This document shows, in pieces, positions 19,559-22,452 of a stretch of 22,452 bases of DNA. Origin of the DNA: Cladosporium sp. IMV 00045 (Eukaryota; Ascomycota; Dothideomycetes; Cladosporiales; Cladosporiaceae); contig MSJI02000201.1 of assembly GCA_001931905.2 (NCBI GenBank), forward strand, positions 1-22,452, in the 5' to 3' direction. Below the pieces are notes generated by a model that saw only the letters and a program-made list of their open reading frames with translations, searched no databases and was not told where the DNA came from. The number at the start of each line of letters is the position of its first letter. Position 1 is the first letter of the stretch. Both the position numbers and the translations under genes were made by a program.

Positions 19559-19705
19559 TGTTGAGTACGCAGGTGCAAAATAGTTATGAAAGATTGATTG
19601 ATTGGCTATCTACTATAGGCCCCTAAAGGCCTCCTTATAAATCAATATAGTGCTAGGTATACCCGCCTTAGCAATATGTATTAACCAAGTCTCAGAACTA
19701 TAATA
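19559..19705 (-). repeat. 3' LTR of the copia-type element (147 bp)
   Basis: On the plus strand it begins TGTTGAG and ends CTATAATA, which fits a TG...CA terminus with the final CA changed to TA. It directly abuts a polypurine tract (19706-19715), fixing the inner edge. The outer edge is where TGTTGAG follows the ordinary flank. TTATAAATC inside could serve the promoter. The matching second LTR would lie outside the window, so identity cannot be tested here. Confidence 0.7.
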
Positions 19706-19715
19706 CTCCCCCTCT
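19706..19715 (-). other. Polypurine tract of the copia-type element
   Basis: On the minus strand this reads AGAGGGGGAG and sits directly before the LTR. Polypurine tracts prime plus-strand DNA synthesis in LTR retroelements and lie immediately upstream of the 3' LTR, so this sets both the orientation of the element and the LTR boundary. Confidence 0.65.
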
Positions 19716-20361
19716 AAGACTATTAATTAATAGATAAGGTTAAGAAGGGAGTATACCTATTACTAGTTATTAAAAAGATAGCCTATATACCTAGAATACT
19801 AAGATACTATTAAGATTAACTATTAAACTAAGAATTATCTAATCTTTTATCTTATCTTAAGAGTTTCTTAAAGTAGCCTAAAATTATTAAAGTCTATAAA
19901 AATAAGACCTTAGAATTTATAGTACTACCCTTAGTATACTATTAGCATGCTTTAGGATTGCCTTAGAGGCAGCTATTATCTATATAGCAGGTCCTAGGGG
20001 GAGTATAGGATTACTATCCTATTATTTAACCCTCCTAGAGATAGCTTATTTCTAACTATCCCTTACTTATAAGAGCATAAGATTAGACTCCCTCTATTAC
20101 TTACTATATTAGTAGGCATCTAATATGCCCTTAAATCACTTACTTATAATCTACTATATACCTAGTTCTATTATATTCTAGGCCTACTAGCTTATTAGGT
20201 TAGTAATTTATCTTATTTCCTAGGCTAGGTAGCGAGGTTACTTAGTTATCTATTATTTACTAGTATACTAGTATTGCTTATAAATAATACTAGTTAGAGG
20301 CATATATAATCCTTCTTTTCTTTAGGTTAAACTATCTCTCTTATACTAATATCCTTAATAA

Positions 20362-21105
20362 TCTTTCCCTCTACTCCTTAGACATTTAATAACTAATAAT
20401 ATTAATAGTATTCTCCTTCTCCTAGCTATAGCTACTATAAAGCTAGCTTAGACTACTATTAATTACCCTACCCCTAGATTAATAACTAGAAGCTCTAGAT
20501 AGGGTAGAGGTAATAGTAGAGGTAAGAAACCTAATTAGAATAAGCCTACTAGGTAGTATAAGGAGGATATAACTACTATTATTAATATATTCTATAAGTA
20601 GCTTACTATTACCTTAGCTAAGCTTAAGGAGATTAGAACTACTATTAGGTAGGTAAGAGCTACTAGGTAGAAGATTCCTACTATATTTAATAGCGTATAT
20701 AGTTAGCCTTTACTTAAAAGCAACTATATCTCTACTTACCCTACTCGTAAGATTAACTACCGTAGGTCTAATTATTAGGTTACCTTTAAGCTAAGTAATA
20801 CTAATTACCTTCCTACTCTCCTTATCTAGGTAAGTATTAGTAGGAAAGTCTATAAAGGCAGTAATACTTATACTACCTATTAGAATAATAGAGGTTCTTT
20901 CTAGGAGTATACTACCTTTACCTTAGATAGTAATAAGCTTCTAAAGGGTGCTTATACTAATTATAGCTATAGTAATTAGTTTAGTAGTTACTCCTTTTCT
21001 TCTTATACTCCCTCTAAGAGAGTAACTCGCTCTAGGGATATATAGATAACTATTCGGAGGTTAGGTTAGATCGTAGTAAAGCTAAAGTAGATATATTATA
21101 GGAAC
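20362..21105 (+). pseudogene. Fossil reading frame on the strand opposite to copia pol
   Basis: One plus-strand frame runs 248 codons without TAA or TGA, although TAA is very common in the surrounding AT-rich DNA. Its roughly 16 stops are all TAG, which RIP makes from CAG (Gln) or TGG (Trp). The implied product is rich in Thr, Ser, Asn, Arg, Lys and Tyr (many Tyr are probably former His or Cys), with an Arg/Gly-rich patch near 20490-20530. I do not recognise it. It could be an antisense accessory gene of the retrotransposon, part of a nested element, or a captured host gene. Confidence 0.45.
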
Positions 21106-21221
21106 TAAGAACGTATTAGAATGCGCCTAACATTAATATTATTAGTTAGTTAATTAATAAGAGTCTACTAATACTAAAGGACTATATCTACCCCTTACTT
21201 ACGTAACTCTTAAGCTAAGAG

Positions 21222-21256
21222 TAATCTTTCCCGATCTATAGATTAGGGAAAGATTA
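21222..21256. repeat. Perfect inverted repeat near the end of copia pol
   Basis: TAATCTTTCCC (21222-21232) and its exact reverse complement GGGAAAGATTA (21246-21256) flank a 13-base loop. It lies about 100 bp beyond the end of the pol remnant, between pol and the opposite-strand fossil frame. It might be an RNA hairpin acting in transcript 3'-end formation, or mark a junction between nested pieces. Confidence 0.55.
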
Positions 21257-21339
21257 GGTATCGAGTTTAGGTATCCTTTAAGCTATATTCTTAATACTCC
21301 TACTTAGATTAAATACCTAAGTCTCCTAATAGCTTAATT

Positions 21340-22452
21340 AGATTAATAAATCTCTAGAAATGAATTCCTTAGAGTAGTTTTATTAATCTATCTATAACTA
21401 TATCTATAGTTCTTATAAACTCTATATAAATCCTTACTCTCTTAAATAAGTCCCTAATAAAATAGTAAGTAATATTAATATACTTTACCTTATTATAGGT
21501 ATAGGGCTCTTTTATAAGTATTAGAGCCGCCTAGTTATTACTATAGACTTTAATTTGGTTTATAGGAGATCTAAGTAAATGCTTATAGCTCTCTTTAATT
21601 AAAGGCTTCTAGGGTAAACTACTAATAGTATAGTAGTAATCTATATCTCTTAGGACTTATGTAAGAAACTAAGATCTCTTTATATATATACTTATAGCTA
21701 TATACTTAGCTTCTATAGTAGAAGTAGTAACTAACTTCTACTTTCTACTTATCTAACTAACTAGTCCTCCTACTAGCATAAATATATTACTAAGAATAGA
21801 TATTCTATCTAATTTATCTATAGCGAAATTAGAATCTAAGTACCCTTTAAGGGTCTTATTTTTATCCCTTCTAAAAGTAATACTAAGGTTAAATATTAAC
21901 CTTATATACTTTAATAACTTCTTTAGGGCTTTAGTATATATTATAGTTAGATCTACTATAAACTAACTTAGCCTTCTAAGGGTAAAGGCGATATCTAGTC
22001 TTATTAGGACTCTAAGGTATATCTAGCTTCTAATTACCTACTAATATAAAGATTTATTAGTTCTAAGGTCCTAATTACTTCTATTTAGTAAGATATTATT
22101 ATCTATTAGTAGCTTTACTAGATATTCCTTATCTTTAGTTATATTAAGTCTATCTAGTACTTCTCTTATATAATAGGCTTAGTCTAGTCTTAGTATCCTT
22201 TTAACTCTATCTCTAGTAACTCTAATCCTAAGTACTTTCTAGACTTCTCTAAGGTCTTTAATCTTAAAGATCCTCCTAAAAGCATTTTTAAACTAGCTAA
22301 CTTAATTAACTAACTGACTTACTAGAAGTATATTATTAATATAAATAAGAAGGATTAGCTTCCTCTTAGAGTAAATAAGAAGGTAGGGATCTACCTAACT
22401 CTAAGTAAATCTAAGTATTAAAAGCTTAGAGATATAATACTAATTCTAGTCC
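21340..22452 (-). pseudogene. Copia-type pol remnant: reverse transcriptase and RNase H, partial
   Basis: Reading the minus strand from the right edge gives a copia-type RT C-terminal half. The catalytic YxDD box is at 22332-22343 but reads Tyr-Ile-Asn-Asn, both Asp lost by G-to-A changes. FKNAFRRIFKIKDL-like and ITFRRDKNKTLKGYLDSNFA-like stretches follow. The RNase H part includes a TSTIEAKYIA version of the family STEAEYMA motif near 21690-21720, with the second Glu changed to Lys. The frame ends in a DRLIKLL motif near 21380-21400, matching the DGLTKPL end of copia pol. Many TAG and TAA stops interrupt it. The N-terminal RT, integrase and gag would lie beyond 22452. Confidence 0.88.

Larger units (their letters stand above)
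19559..22452 (-). mobile_element. RIP-degraded Ty1/copia-type LTR retrotransposon, running off the window
   Basis: Composition changes sharply at about 19700 to AT-rich DNA in which CpA and TpG have nearly vanished and TpA, CTA and TAG abound, the signature of RIP. On the minus strand the order is reverse transcriptase (right edge), RNase H, the end of pol near 21340, a polypurine tract and an LTR, so this is the 3' end of an element that continues beyond 22452. Copia order is supported by the RT motif followed directly by RNase H without a downstream integrase. Dozens of in-frame stops make it inactive. A 1.6-kb segment between pol and the LTR is unusual and carries an opposite-strand fossil frame. 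Confidence 0.9.

Overview
The window looks like a piece of a filamentous ascomycete genome, most plausibly a plant-associated Dothideomycete. The reasons are short GT-AG introns (48-87 bp in most cases, one of 214 bp) with CTAAC/CTGAC-type branch sites, a fungal glycosyltransferase family 90 protein, a fungal STAND (NACHT-like) ankyrin receptor, a secreted pectin lyase carrying a fungal cellulose-binding tail, and a copia retrotransposon destroyed by repeat-induced point mutation (RIP). Class-level placement is inference.

Left part (1-10271), core genome. After about 2.1 kb with no supportable gene there is a two-exon PPIL1-type cyclophilin (2095-2908, +). It converges on a four-exon membrane-anchored GT90/CAP10-like glycosyltransferase (3233-6381, -). 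A 659-bp divergent intergenic region with a tandem GATA site separates that gene from the intronless rRNA/tRNA cytidine acetyltransferase of the NAT10/Kre33 family (7041-10271, +).

Middle and right part (10272-19558), accessory in character. An intact 1190-residue STAND NTPase with C-terminal ankyrin repeats (11686-15258, +) converges on a three-exon secreted pectin lyase with a Thr/Glu/Ala/Ser-rich linker and a CBM1 (16158-17730, -). The last seven codons of the pectin lyase lie in a separate small exon. Beyond it is a broken second STAND NTPase (18527-19249, -), with an in-frame stop and an internal deletion. The two receptors share a short Gly-His-Gln/Tyr motif upstream of the NTPase.

Right end (19559-22452). 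The composition changes abruptly to AT-rich DNA almost without CpA/TpG, the signature of RIP. It holds a minus-strand Ty1/copia-type element: a 147-bp LTR, a polypurine tract, and RT/RNase H remnants running off the window edge. Between the polymerase remnant and the LTR lies a fossil reading frame on the opposite strand, 248 codons without TAA and interrupted only by TAG.

The genes do not form a biosynthetic cluster. The housekeeping genes work independently. The right half combines secreted plant-wall degradation, receptor turnover and an inactivated transposon, as expected of a fast-evolving compartment.
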